DNA of 64,000 nt from Kosakonia sp. H02 (GTDB taxonomy: Bacteria; Pseudomonadota; Gammaproteobacteria; Enterobacterales; Enterobacteriaceae), in the NCBI GenBank assembly GCA_030704225.1, contig CP131915.1, positions 310,001 through 374,000 of the forward strand, given 5' to 3'. Of this stretch, positions 1 through 8,561 are shown piece after piece. The notes beneath the pieces are model-generated. The model did not search any database, was not told the origin of the DNA, and worked only from the letters and a program-made list of their open reading frames with translations. The first letter of the stretch is position 1. Every line of letters starts with the position of its first letter. A program made the translations under genes and the position numbers.

Positions 1-457
1 CGGGGTCGCACGCGCGACGGTAAAAGGTACGCTGGTGGTGGCGCTGGTGCAGGGCGCCCTGGGCGGCATTGGTTTTTGGTTTGCCGGTTTTAATGGCAGC
101 CTGTTGTGGGCCGCGTTAATGGCATTTCTGTCGCTGATACCCGCTGTCGGCACCGCGATTGTCTGGGTTCCGGCGGTGATTTTCCTCTACTCCACGGGCG
201 AACTGATGACGGCGATACTGCTGACGCTGTTCTTCGTGATCGTGGTGGGGCTGGCAGATAATATTTTGCGCCCGTTGCTGGTGGGCAAAGATACCCGTTT
301 GCCAGATTACCTGGTTCTGCTGACCACACTCGGCGGTTTGCAGTTCTTTGGCATTAACGGTTTTGTGCTGGGGCCGATGATTGCCGCGTTGTTTATCTCC
401 TCATGGAATTTGCTGGCGGAAGCGCGGGCCAATGCGCTTAAGGAACAACAAAAATAG
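1..457 (+). CDS. AI-2E family transporter, C-terminal part
   Basis: The reading frame is open from the left edge, so this is the C-terminal part of a longer gene. The visible part has about five hydrophobic segments and the family features GIGFWFAG, the long hydrophobic LSLIPAVGTA block, DNILRPLLVG and a Gly-rich GLQFFGINGFVLGP stretch. This superfamily includes YdiK and the autoinducer-2 exporter TqsA. K-12 has tqsA near asr, but the residues here read more like the YdiK side of the family than TqsA, so no symbol is given. Inner-membrane permease; substrate unknown. The stop codon at 455-457 is followed by an inverted repeat at 519-538. Confidence 0.85.
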   Translation, partial: GVARATVKGTLVVALVQGALGGIGFWFAGFNGSLLWAALMAFLSLIPAVGTAIVWVPAVIFLYSTGELMTAILLTLFFVIVVGLADNILRPLLVGKDTRLPDYLVLLTTLGGLQFFGINGFVLGPMIAALFISSWNLLAEARANALKEQQK

Positions 458-518
458 ACTGCCGGGCTGGTATTGCTCATTGTCGGTATGCTGTTGATAA
501 AACTCGCATGATGTGACA

Positions 519-538
519 TTGCCCGCGATTGCGGGCAA
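519..538 (+). other. Perfect inverted repeat (8-bp stem, 4-nt loop)
   Basis: TTGCCCGC, loop GATT, GCGGGCAA. It lies 62 bases after the stop of the transporter and 70 bases before the next start. No T-run follows on either strand, so it is not a classical intrinsic terminator. It may still end or stabilise the upstream transcript. Confidence 0.5.
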
Positions 539-608
539 CGAAATTTGCTGGCTGTATTACGCTTAAAGGACAATGACAAACGTTACGGGACACCAGTAAG
601 GGTCGTCG

Positions 609-2771
609 ATGCTCAATCCGTTAAGCTGGCGCAATCTCCCCACAGCAAGAACGCTATTTGTGATGGTTTTTTTGGCGGGAATAGGGCTCATTATCTCCGT
701 CGTCGCGCTGCTTTATCTTTCCCTGCATTTAATCAGCACCAAAGCCAATGAAATTGATGAACACCGCACCGCGCTCTCGATCAAGGGCGCTATCCAGACG
801 TCGGTCAACCGCACGCGATCGCTGGTAGAAGATAATGCGGTCTGGGACGAAGCGGCGCGCGTCGCCTATCGCCCGTCGCTGGATACCGACTGGCTGTACA
901 ACACCTGGGGCGCGGGTTTCAAAGTGGATAATCTCTATGACGGCACGTTTGTGCTGGATGAGCATTTCGCGGTGCTGTGGGGCGCGTTTCGCAGTGAACC
1001 GTTTAACGAGCGTAACCTCGCCTTTTTCGGTGACGGGCTTGCGGCACTCATCCGTAACCATGCGCAGCCGCTCCAGCAAGGAAAAGCGATCGTTGCCGGT
1101 ATTACCCGCACGCGCCAGGGCGTTGCCTTTGTCAGTATTGGCCTTATTCGCCCGACCACGGGGCAGCTTGAAGGGCACGATAACACCCGCCGCTATCTGG
1201 TGATCACCCGCCATCTCAATGCCGGATTGCTGCGCGATCTCGGCAATACCTTTCAAATTCAGCATCTGCGGCTGTCGGGGCAAAAAGGAGGGGAGTCCAG
1301 CGTACCGTTGCGCGGCTCGGCGGGGGAATTATTAGGCTATCTGAGCTGGTCGCCGCATTTGCCAGGCGCTGAGGCGGCAGACGCGGCGGCGGACACGATT
1401 CGCCAGATTGCCATGCTGGCTTCCGGCTTGATCTTGCTGTTTATCGTGCTCAGCAGCGCGGGGCTTTACAAGCTGGCGAAAGGGGAAAAAATGGCGCGCG
1501 ACATTGCCCTGACCGACTGGCTAAGCCGTTTACCTAACCGGCGCGCGTTGATTGAACAATTAGCGCAGTGGAGCGCGTCAGGCAGGGCGGATCTGATAAG
1601 CGTGGTGTTTATCGATCTCGATGGGTTTAAAGACGTCAATGATATTTATGGTCATGACGTTGGCGATCGGCTGATTGTGACTATTGCGCAAACCCTGCGC
1701 GATAAAGTCCCCACCGACGGGATGCTGGCGCGCATGGGTGGCGATGAATTTGCCATGACCCTGAGCGGGCCGTGGTCGGTGGAAAAAGCCGCCGATTTCG
1801 CGAAAAGCGTGTTGCACTATTTCCAGGCGCCGGTGCGCATCGGCAAACGCACCCTCCATATTAGCGCCAGCATTGGTATTGCCAGTGGCTCGCTGGTGGA
1901 GTGCTCCAGCTCCGAGTTATTTCGCCGCGCCGATATCGCCATGTATCACTCGAAAATGCGCGGCAAAGCGCGCATGACCCACTACGATGCTGCGCTAAAT
2001 AGCGTTCGTGAGCGGCAATTGCGGATCGAAAATGATATCCGCGAAGGGCTGGAGCGTAAGGAGTTTGATGTCTGGTATCAACCGATTGTCGATGCCCGCA
2101 CGCAGATAATGACAGGCGTCGAGGCGCTGGCGCGCTGGCCGCGTCGCCCGGACGGGGAACTGAAACCGGACGAGTTTATCCCCATCGCCGAAACCAGCGG
2201 GCTTATCTACGCGCTGGGGCAATTTGTCTTGCGTCGCGCCTGTAGCGATTTGCAGCAAATAGACAACCTTAAACTGTCGGTGAACATTTCACCGGCGCAG
2301 TTTCGCGATCCGGAATTTGAAGACAAAGTCGCAAGGGTACTGGAAACCTGCCTTTTCCCGCCGCACCGCTTACAACTGGAAGTGACGGAAACCTACGTGC
2401 TGGAAAACCCGGAGCGAGCGCGTGCGGCCATCGCCAACTTAAAAGCGCTGGGCACGGCGGTCGCGCTGGATGATTTTGGTACCGGCTATTCGAGTATTGG
2501 TTATCTGCGGCGCTTTAATTTCGACACCATCAAAATCGACAAATCGCTGGCCGGGCTGGTGGATGAGGATGAACAGGCATCGGCGCTGGTGAGCGGCACC
2601 ATTCGCATTGCCAGTGCGCTGGGTATGCAGGTGGTGGCCGAAGGGGTGGAAAATGAGCAGCAGATGAAGCTGTTACAACAGGCCGGTTGCGACCATTTGC
2701 AGGGCTACTACTTTAGCCCGCCGATGCCGCTGAACACAATTTTGCAATTACCGATTCGCCGCCAGGGTTAA
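609..2771 (+). CDS. CHASE4-GGDEF-EAL cyclic-di-GMP signalling protein
   Basis: A 720-residue inner-membrane protein. A transmembrane helix (about residues 16-42) is followed by a periplasmic CHASE4-type sensor (about 55-255, with NAVWDEA and DWLYNTWG), a second helix (about 265-288), a GGDEF domain with intact GGDEF at about 377-381, and an EAL domain with EAL at 505-507. The EAL domain keeps the usual metal and catalytic motifs (NISP, EVTE, DDFGTGYSS, KIDK, AEGVE), so phosphodiesterase activity is plausible. The product-inhibition RxxD before GGDEF is absent (Pro and Gly in the two positions), so any cyclase activity would lack that feedback. The gene is convergent with ydgD, with one base between the stops. 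The ligand cannot be told from sequence. Confidence 0.9.
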   Translation: MLNPLSWRNLPTARTLFVMVFLAGIGLIISVVALLYLSLHLISTKANEIDEHRTALSIKGAIQTSVNRTRSLVEDNAVWDEAARVAYRPSLDTDWLYNTWGAGFKVDNLYDGTFVLDEHFAVLWGAFRSEPFNERNLAFFGDGLAALIRNHAQPLQQGKAIVAGITRTRQGVAFVSIGLIRPTTGQLEGHDNTRRYLVITRHLNAGLLRDLGNTFQIQHLRLSGQKGGESSVPLRGSAGELLGYLSWSPHLPGAEAADAAADTIRQIAMLASGLILLFIVLSSAGLYKLAKGEKMARDIALTDWLSRLPNRRALIEQLAQWSASGRADLISVVFIDLDGFKDVNDIYGHDVGDRLIVTIAQTLRDKVPTDGMLARMGGDEFAMTLSGPWSVEKAADFAKSVLHYFQAPVRIGKRTLHISASIGIASGSLVECSSSELFRRADIAMYHSKMRGKARMTHYDAALNSVRERQLRIENDIREGLERKEFDVWYQPIVDARTQIMTGVEALARWPRRPDGELKPDEFIPIAETSGLIYALGQFVLRRACSDLQQIDNLKLSVNISPAQFRDPEFEDKVARVLETCLFPPHRLQLEVTETYVLENPERARAAIANLKALGTAVALDDFGTGYSSIGYLRRFNFDTIKIDKSLAGLVDEDEQASALVSGTIRIASALGMQVVAEGVENEQQMKLLQQAGCDHLQGYYFSPPMPLNTILQLPIRRQG

Positions 2772-2772
2772 G

Positions 2773-3603
2773 TTATTCGTCAGGCTCTTGCGCCAGCGCT
2801 TCCAGTTTGTCACGAAAACCGGTCACGGCAATCGCGCGGTTATCAGCGCGCCAGCGGTCTTTCGCTGCCGGGGCCGAACTTTGCACCGCAATCAGTTGCC
2901 AACCCGCATCGGTTTCTAACATCAGCGGCGAGCCACTGTCGCCAGGCAGGGTATCGCACTGGTGCGACAGGACGCTGTTTTGCGCCCAGCCGGTGACAAT
3001 GCAATCCTGGTGGCTGAACAAGCTATCAAGATGATCTTCCGGGTAGCCCGCCTGCGTCACTTTCCGATTGGCGGCCTTCAGCGCCGCGGTGAGTTCGTCT
3101 TTATCGCCGGTAAAAATCGGCAGCGGCGTAATGCCGGACGGCGGATAACGCAGAACGATCAGACCAAAATCCCAGGAGGCGGCAGAAGAGGGAACAATCC
3201 AGCCGTCGCCGTCGGGCTTTAGTCGATGGCCCAGCGAGGCGTCAACACGACCTTCAATACCGTGAATTTCATAGCGCCAGCTCCCTTTTTGCGACACAAA
3301 ACGCAGCGCGATGGCTTTATCGGCTTTGCCGCCCGGCGGGGTTAACAGGCAGTGTCCGGCGGTTAAGGCGAGGTGCGGGGAAATCAGTGTTGCGGTGCAC
3401 AGGTTGCCGCTGGCGGTTTCCAGTTGGCCGATAGCGTCCCACGGCGCTCTTGTCGGCGTAGCCACGCGTACGCGGTCATCATGACCAAAAAAAAGCGTTT
3501 TCACATCGCGGGCGCTTACCGCGTCATCATCGCCATCGTCAGCATACCCAACAGCGGAAAACAAAAGCAGCGGTCCCAGCAACAGCACAACAGTTTTTCG
3601 CAT
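2773..3603 (-). CDS. ydgD: Trypsin-like periplasmic serine protease YdgD
   Basis: A 276-residue protein with a signal peptide (cleavage near residue 21) and a chymotrypsin-fold protease domain. The catalytic triad is visible: His84 in LTAGHC, Asp145 in WDFGLIVL and Ser223 in PGDSGSP. Cys pairs suitable for disulfides surround these. Length and gene order (asr, ydgU, ydgD) agree with E. coli YdgD, a putative periplasmic peptidase of unknown substrate. The ribosome site before the ATG is weak. It lies downstream of ydgU on the same strand and could be read from the same transcript. The mdtJI genes that follow ydgD in K-12 are absent here. Confidence 0.9.
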   Translation of the reverse strand: MRKTVVLLLGPLLLFSAVGYADDGDDDAVSARDVKTLFFGHDDRVRVATPTRAPWDAIGQLETASGNLCTATLISPHLALTAGHCLLTPPGGKADKAIALRFVSQKGSWRYEIHGIEGRVDASLGHRLKPDGDGWIVPSSAASWDFGLIVLRYPPSGITPLPIFTGDKDELTAALKAANRKVTQAGYPEDHLDSLFSHQDCIVTGWAQNSVLSHQCDTLPGDSGSPLMLETDAGWQLIAVQSSAPAAKDRWRADNRAIAVTGFRDKLEALAQEPDE

Positions 3604-3703
3604 ATCACACTCGGGTGGGGGAATTATGATTATTAAACGTAAGCCCAGGTTATTAAATATAGACGGGACGCGAAGAAAGTGAGAATAAAATCAGCGTGCT
3701 ACA

Positions 3704-3790
3704 TCAGTAAAGGTAGAAACGGAGGGCGATAAGTGCACAGAGGATTAGCATCATCAGAATCACTTCAAAACGATAACGTCGCAGCATCAT
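3704..3790 (-). CDS. ydgU: Small membrane protein YdgU
   Basis: A 28-residue ORF starting MMLRRYRFEVIL and ending ALRFYLY: a short basic N-terminus followed by one hydrophobic helix. It sits in the asr-ydgD gap exactly where K-12 encodes YdgU, and its RRYRFE start and LILCALI core resemble that protein as I remember it. A GGAGG ribosome site lies 4 bases from the first ATG and 7 from the second, so the second ATG (start at 3787) may be the real one. The ribosome site follows directly after the asr terminator T-run, so expression probably depends on readthrough from asr. Confidence 0.8.
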   Translation of the reverse strand: MMLRRYRFEVILMMLILCALIALRFYLY

Positions 3791-3803
3791 CTGGCCTCCA
3801 GAG

Positions 3804-3837
3804 AAAAACGGCGCTTCACCCGAAGGGTTCAGCGCCG
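3804..3837 (-). terminator. Intrinsic terminator of asr
   Basis: Read on the minus strand: CGGCGCT, GA, ACCC, loop TTC, GGGT, GA, AGCGCCG, then TTTTT. The stem is 7 + 4 bp around a tandem G-A mismatch. It lies 50 bases after the asr stop and ends only a few bases before the ydgU ribosome site. Confidence 0.85.
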
Positions 3838-3886
3838 AACTTTATCACGGCGTTCTGACAACGAACGCCGGTTACAGACACGTGAC

Positions 3887-4225
3887 TTATGCAGCCGGTT
3901 GAGCAGCCGGTTTGGTCGCCGTGTGTTTAACGTGTTTTTTGTGTTTTTTCGCAGCCTGAGCTTTCTGCTCTACAGCCGGTTTAGCGGCGGCTTTTTTGTG
4001 GTGTTTTTTCATTTTTGCAGCCTGAGCTTTCTGTTCAGCCGCTTTTTTGTGTTTTTTGTGTACTTTTTTCGCCGGAGCCGCTTTGGTAGCCGTTGCAGCC
4101 GGAGCAGCGGTAGTTGCCGCAGGTGCAGCAGCCGGAGCCTGAGAGGTGGCAGCGGTATCAGCAGCAAATGCAACAGAAGACAGACCCATAGCAGCGGCAA
4201 CAACCAGAGCTAATACTTTTTTCAT
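3887..4225 (-). CDS. asr: Acid shock protein Asr
   Basis: A 112-residue secreted protein: signal peptide to about residue 21 (ends SSVAFA), an Ala/Pro/Thr-rich segment, then Lys/His-rich repeats of the type KAQAAKKHKKH. This is the E. coli Asr design, an intrinsically disordered periplasmic protein strongly induced by low pH and processed by removal of its N-terminal part. A GAGG ribosome site precedes the ATG. A putative -10 (TATAGT on the minus strand, 4282-4287) and a near-perfect RstA box lie upstream. The repeat number differs between species, which explains any length difference from K-12. Confidence 0.93.
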   Translation of the reverse strand: MKKVLALVVAAAMGLSSVAFAADTAATSQAPAAAPAATTAAPAATATKAAPAKKVHKKHKKAAEQKAQAAKMKKHHKKAAAKPAVEQKAQAAKKHKKHVKHTATKPAAQPAA

Positions 4226-4281
4226 TCCGATATCCTCGAATTGGTTTCTTCATTCAACCCCACTGCGGGGCCGTTGAAAGC

Positions 4282-4343
4282 ACTATATCCCTGTAAAAAA
4301 AGCGTTTCCGTGAGTGATTGGTATCGGCGTGTAACGGAATGTA
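4282..4343 (-). promoter_or_regulatory. asr promoter region with RstA box
   Basis: On the minus strand, TATAGT (4287-4282) makes a good -10 with no clear -35. Upstream, 4343-4330 reads TACATTCCGTTACA, which differs at one position from the RstA consensus TACATNTNGTTACA. RstA is the known low-pH activator of asr in E. coli. The box is about 43 bases from the proposed -10, somewhat far for direct contact, so the exact start site may differ. Confidence 0.6.
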
Positions 4344-4388
4344 CAAAGGTGAGGTAATGCGCCGGAAACGGATTCCGGCGCGGGTTTG

Positions 4389-5867
4389 TCACAGATAGCG
4401 ACGGGTAAGGTGCTGGCGGAAATAGTCGGCGTTCAACGCTTCGCCGGTGGCATTGGCAATTAACTGCGCGGTGCTAAAGCGGCTGCCGTGCTGCCAGATA
4501 TTCTGCCGCAGCCAGTCGAACAGGGCGGTGAAATCCCCGTCGGCGATCGACGCATCAAGATCCGGTAAGGCGACGCGCGCGGCGTGGAAAAGTTGCGCAG
4601 CGTACATCGCGCCGAGGGTGTAAGAAGGGAAGTAACCAAAGCCGCCATCGGTCCAGTGAATGTCCTGCATACAGCCATTGCGGTAATTGCCTTCGGTAGA
4701 GAGCCCCAGCCAGGCCTGCATTTTTTCATTCCACAGCGCCGGAATGTCATCCACTTCAATCTCGCCGTCGATCAGTGCGCGCTCAATTTCATAGCGCAGG
4801 ATGACATGTGCCGGGTAGCTCACTTCGTCAGCATCAACGCGGATATACCCTGGTTTTACGCGCTGGTTCCAGGCGATAAAGTTGCTCTCTTCAAATGCCG
4901 GTTGCATACCAAAACGCGCAACGATTGCTGGTTGCAGGCGGCGCAGGAAGGCATCGCTGCGCCCAAGCTGCATTTCAAAGAACAGACTCTGGGATTCATG
5001 AATGGCGGTAGAACGCGCCAGCGCGATCGGCTGCCCCGGCCAGTTACGCGGCAGGTTTTGCTCGTAGCGGGCATGACCGGTTTCATGCACCACGCCGAAC
5101 AACGCGCTTAACAGTTCGTTTTCGTCGTAACGGGTGGTGATGCGCACATCTTCCGGCACGCCACCGCAGAAAGGATGGGCGCTGACATCCAGTCGACCGC
5201 CGTTAAAGTCAAAACCCAATACCTGCATGGCTTGTAGCCCCAACTCGCGTTGGGCGGCGATGGGGAAAGGGCCTTGTGGTGCAATAAGCGCCTCCTGCTT
5301 TGCCACCGCCTGATTTAGCAGATCCGGCAGCCAGGATTTTACGTCGCCAAACAGTTCATCGAGGCGGGCGCTGGTCATATCCGGCTCGAATTTATCGAGC
5401 AGCGCATCGTAAGGTGAACAGCCTTTCGCCGCCGCGCGCAGTTTTGCCTCTTCGCGGGCAAGTTTGACCACCTCTTTCAGATTGGCGGAGAAGCCTGCCC
5501 AGTCATTCGCCGGACGCTGGGTGCGCCAGGCGTGTTCGCATTTGCTGCCCGCCAGCGACTGAGCTTCCACTAACGCTTCCGGCAGCAGCGCAGCTTCCTC
5601 ATAATGGCGCTGCATTTCACGCAGGTTGGCTTGCTCAATGTCATTCAGATCTTCTTGCTGTGCGCCCGCAATCCACTGGCCTACCTGTTTATCGGTCAAA
5701 ATTTGATGGCGCAGCACACTCAGTTCTGCCAGCGCTTCACCGCGCGCGGCGCTGCCGCCCGGCGGCATCATGGCGAACATATCCCAACTGGCAATGGCGG
5801 CAAGGTGCGAAAAGCGCGACAGGCGCAGAAACGTGCGGGTGAGGTGGTGGTAGTTTTGCGTATCCAT
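4389..5867 (-). CDS. M32 family carboxypeptidase (Taq type)
   Basis: A 492-residue cytosolic zinc carboxypeptidase. The HExxH motif is HETGH at about residues 261-265, the next zinc ligand region follows (HESQSLFFE), and the C-terminal GNYRNGCMQDIHW and GYFPSYTLGAMYAA motifs are typical of the family. Family members remove C-terminal residues with broad specificity. I chose the ATG at 5867 (MDTQNYHH) because AGAGG stands 5 bases before it. The upstream in-frame ATG at 5903 would add 12 residues with a poorer site. The gene is not in the K-12 asr-ynfM interval, so it is an addition at this locus. Confidence 0.9.
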   Translation of the reverse strand: MDTQNYHHLTRTFLRLSRFSHLAAIASWDMFAMMPPGGSAARGEALAELSVLRHQILTDKQVGQWIAGAQQEDLNDIEQANLREMQRHYEEAALLPEALVEAQSLAGSKCEHAWRTQRPANDWAGFSANLKEVVKLAREEAKLRAAAKGCSPYDALLDKFEPDMTSARLDELFGDVKSWLPDLLNQAVAKQEALIAPQGPFPIAAQRELGLQAMQVLGFDFNGGRLDVSAHPFCGGVPEDVRITTRYDENELLSALFGVVHETGHARYEQNLPRNWPGQPIALARSTAIHESQSLFFEMQLGRSDAFLRRLQPAIVARFGMQPAFEESNFIAWNQRVKPGYIRVDADEVSYPAHVILRYEIERALIDGEIEVDDIPALWNEKMQAWLGLSTEGNYRNGCMQDIHWTDGGFGYFPSYTLGAMYAAQLFHAARVALPDLDASIADGDFTALFDWLRQNIWQHGSRFSTAQLIANATGEALNADYFRQHLTRRYL

Positions 5868-6000
5868 AATGCCTCTGATTTTGTAGCGTTTTATTAACAT
5901 CACCGCTTAAAAATAGTAGCTCTGCGGTTTAGCTGAAAATCTGTACCATAATAAAAAACAAATTCACATAACCAATAACCACACAGCACAGCAAAAAACC

Positions 6001-6093
6001 ATGAATCCTTTCGTTTGGGTGATCTTTGGTCTGATGGCGCTAGACGCCGTGCGGGAATTACTGGGTGCGGCCTCCGTTTTAGCGCTCTTTTAA
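6001..6093 (+). CDS. Possible 30-residue membrane protein
   Basis: ATG to TAA with a hydrophobic, coding-like content: starts MNPFVWVIFGLMAL, then a charged DAVRE turn, then GAASVLALF. It could form one membrane helix. There is no convincing ribosome site (only a purine-rich CAGCAAAAAACC leader), so the call rests on composition and on the lack of any other content between the carboxypeptidase gene and ynfM. I do not recognise a named family. Confidence 0.4.
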   Translation: MNPFVWVIFGLMALDAVRELLGAASVLALF

Positions 6094-6115
6094 CCCAGAC
6101 CCGCATAACGCCAAT

Positions 6116-6139
6116 AAAAAAGCCCCGCAGATGCAGGGC
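6116..6139 (-). terminator. Intrinsic terminator of ynfM
   Basis: Minus strand: GCCCTGC, loop ATCT, GCGGGGC (one T-G pair) followed by TTTTTT. It lies 24 bases after the ynfM stop. Confidence 0.85.
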
Positions 6140-6162
6140 ATTATCTTCTTATCGCGCACGCA

Positions 6163-7413
6163 TTAATGCAGGCGCGCGTGTAGCCTGCTGCCCACTAAAA
6201 CCGCAATCACCAGCATCGCTGCAATAAACCCACCGACACCGTTCCAGCCGTAGCTGTGCCAGAACACGCCGCCTAGTGTCCCGGCAACGCTCGACCCCAG
6301 ATAATAGCTGAACAGATAAAGTGAAGAAGCCTGGCCTTTGGCACGCTTAGCGCGCGGGCCAATCCAGCTACTGGCAACGGAGTGCGCGGCAAAGAATCCG
6401 GCGGTAAACAGCAACATGCCAGCGAAAATAAGCCACAGGGAAGAGAGCAGCGTCAGCAATAAGCCCAGCAGCATCATGCTGGTGGAACCAATCATTACCG
6501 GGCCGCGCCCGTATTTGCTGGTCATCGCGCCTGCTTTGGGTGAACTCCAGGTGCCGGTTAAATAGGCCAGCGACAGCAAACCAACCACCGCCTGGCTCAG
6601 CATCCACGGGGATTGCATCAGGCGATAACCAATATAGTTAAACAGCGTCACGAACGAACCCATCAGCAAGAAGCCTTCCAGGAACAGCAACGGCAGGCCT
6701 TTGTCGCGCCAGTGCAGGCGGAAATTGATAAACATCGTTTTCGGGCGCAGCGCGGTCGGGCGGAAATGGCGCGATTCCGGCAGGATTTTCCAGAACATCA
6801 GCGCCGAAGCCAGCGCAAAGCAACCAATCACCGCCAGCGCGATACGCCAGTTGAAAAAATCGGTAAACACGCCGCTGAGCAAGCGCCCGCTCATACCGCC
6901 GATGGAGTTGCCGCTGATATACAAGCCCATCGAGAAGGCGACAAAACTCGGGTGGATCTCTTCGCTTAAATAGGTCATCCCGACTGCCGCCACGCCGCTC
7001 AGTGATAATCCCATCAGTGCACGCATCACCAGAATGCCGTGCCAGCTGGTCATCATCGTCGACAATAATGTGCAGCAGGAGGCCAGTAGCAGCGCGGTGA
7101 CCATCACTTTTTTGCGCCCGATGGCATCGGAGAGTGGCCCGGTAAACAGCAGACCAATCGCCAGCATCGCGGTGGAAATAGAGAGAGAAATACTGCTGCT
7201 CGCCGGGGAAACGCCGAACTCATGGGAGAGCACCGGCAAAATCGGCTGGACGCAATAGAGCAGGGCGAACGTCGCCAACCCGGCGGAAAAAAGCGCCAGC
7301 GTGACGCGCATAAATTGGGGTGTACCACGCTTAATAAATTGTCCCGGCATAGCGACTGGTTTTTCGTTGACCACGCTTGCCGGCTCGATGTCAACGGTTG
7401 TTGTACGACTCAC
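6163..7413 (-). CDS. ynfM: MFS transporter YnfM
   Basis: A 416-residue protein with 12 predicted membrane helices and the MFS loop motif GPLSDAIGRKK after helix 2. It aligns along its whole length with E. coli YnfM (417 residues), including the MSRTTTVD start and the TPQFMRVTLALF segment. YnfM is an inner-membrane exporter linked in E. coli to arabinose and drug efflux, with the physiological substrate unsettled. It is divergent from ynfL, a LysR regulator, with a 123-base shared promoter region, the usual LysR-target layout. A terminator follows at 6116-6139. Confidence 0.93.
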   Translation of the reverse strand: MSRTTTVDIEPASVVNEKPVAMPGQFIKRGTPQFMRVTLALFSAGLATFALLYCVQPILPVLSHEFGVSPASSSISLSISTAMLAIGLLFTGPLSDAIGRKKVMVTALLLASCCTLLSTMMTSWHGILVMRALMGLSLSGVAAVGMTYLSEEIHPSFVAFSMGLYISGNSIGGMSGRLLSGVFTDFFNWRIALAVIGCFALASALMFWKILPESRHFRPTALRPKTMFINFRLHWRDKGLPLLFLEGFLLMGSFVTLFNYIGYRLMQSPWMLSQAVVGLLSLAYLTGTWSSPKAGAMTSKYGRGPVMIGSTSMMLLGLLLTLLSSLWLIFAGMLLFTAGFFAAHSVASSWIGPRAKRAKGQASSLYLFSYYLGSSVAGTLGGVFWHSYGWNGVGGFIAAMLVIAVLVGSRLHARLH

Positions 7414-7536
7414 TTGAGATCCTTACGTTACCTGCCCGTCGTTTCGGTGACGGACTTACCACGCCGTAAGGGTATGAAAGGCGAAATATTCTGTCTAATA
7501 TATTAATAATCTCAAATAATACTTTATAGATATGAT

Positions 7537-8433
7537 ATGAATATCGAACTGCGCCATTTGCGCTACTTTATTGCCGTTGCCGAAGAACTCCATTTTGGAC
7601 ACGCCGCCGCGCGGCTGAATATTTCGCAGCCGCCCCTGAGCCAGCAAATACAGATCCTCGAACAGCAGGTCGGCGCGCGTTTGCTGGCCCGCACTAACCG
7701 TAGCGTTTCTCTGACGCCCGCCGGCAAACAATTTCTTGCTGACAGCCGACAGGTCTTAAGCCTGGTGGATGACGCCGCGGCCCGCGCCGTTCGGCTTCAT
7801 CAAGGGGAAACCGGCGAGCTGCGCATTGGCTTTACCTCCTCCGCGCCTTTTATCAAGGCGGTGTCCGACACGCTCTCCTCGTTTCGCCAGCGTTATCCCG
7901 ATGTGCATATCCAGACGCGGGAGATCAATACCCGCGAGCAGATTGCGCCGCTTAACGAAGGCGCGCTGGATCTGGGGTTGATGCGCAACACGCCGCTGCC
8001 CGACACGCTGGCATGGGAAGTTATTCTGCGCGAACCGCTGCTGGCGATGATCCATCAACACCACCCGCTGGCGGCGCGTTCCGCCGTGTCGCTGGTAGAG
8101 CTGGCGCAGGAGCCGTTTGTTTTCTTTGATCCCCATGTCGGCACCGGCCTGTATGACGAAATTCTTGGCTTAATGCGCCGCTACCAGTTATCGCCGACTA
8201 TCACCCAGGAAGTGGGCGAGGCGATGACGATTATCGGGCTGGTGGCGGCAGGCCTCGGCGTGTCGATTCTTCCGGCCTCCTTTCACCGCGTGCAGCTAAA
8301 TGAAATGCGCTGGATACCGATAATCGAACCGGAAGCCGTATCTGAAATGTGGCTGGTGTGGTCGAAACATCATGAACAGGGAATGGCGGCCGCTCGTTTT
8401 AAAGAGCAGTTACTGGATGCCGCAGGCGGGTGA
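7537..8433 (+). CDS. ynfL: LysR family regulator YnfL
   Basis: A 298-residue LysR-type regulator: winged helix at residues 1-60 (AAARLNISQPPLSQQIQILE recognition region), then a two-lobed effector domain starting near residue 90 (GELRIGFTSSAPF). Its position matches E. coli ynfL, divergent from ynfM and upstream of mlc. The AT-rich gap between ynfL and ynfM is where it should bind, and it probably regulates ynfM and itself. The effector is unknown. No other start codon with a better ribosome site was seen. Confidence 0.9.
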   Translation: MNIELRHLRYFIAVAEELHFGHAAARLNISQPPLSQQIQILEQQVGARLLARTNRSVSLTPAGKQFLADSRQVLSLVDDAAARAVRLHQGETGELRIGFTSSAPFIKAVSDTLSSFRQRYPDVHIQTREINTREQIAPLNEGALDLGLMRNTPLPDTLAWEVILREPLLAMIHQHHPLAARSAVSLVELAQEPFVFFDPHVGTGLYDEILGLMRRYQLSPTITQEVGEAMTIIGLVAAGLGVSILPASFHRVQLNEMRWIPIIEPEAVSEMWLVWSKHHEQGMAAARFKEQLLDAAGG

Positions 8434-8458
8434 ATTTTGCGCATAAGTCATTGCAAAA

Positions 8459-8474
8459 TGTGCGGTAAATCACA
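8459..8474 (+). promoter_or_regulatory. CRP-cAMP site upstream of mlc
   Basis: TGTGC-GGTAAA-TCACA matches the CRP consensus TGTGA-N6-TCACA at 9 of 10 core bases. It lies 88 bases before the mlc start. CRP control of mlc is known in E. coli. Confidence 0.7.
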
Positions 8475-8561
8475 AGCCGGGGTAAATATTTGACGACGGC
8501 AAGGAAGTGTTTCACCATAGCCGAACGTTTATTTCGAAGCGCGAAAATAAGGGAGACAGAG

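Noticed and set aside
3899..4213. 104-residue Phe/Ser-rich ORF opposite asr
   Set aside because: It is the antisense shadow of the Lys/Ala repeats in asr.
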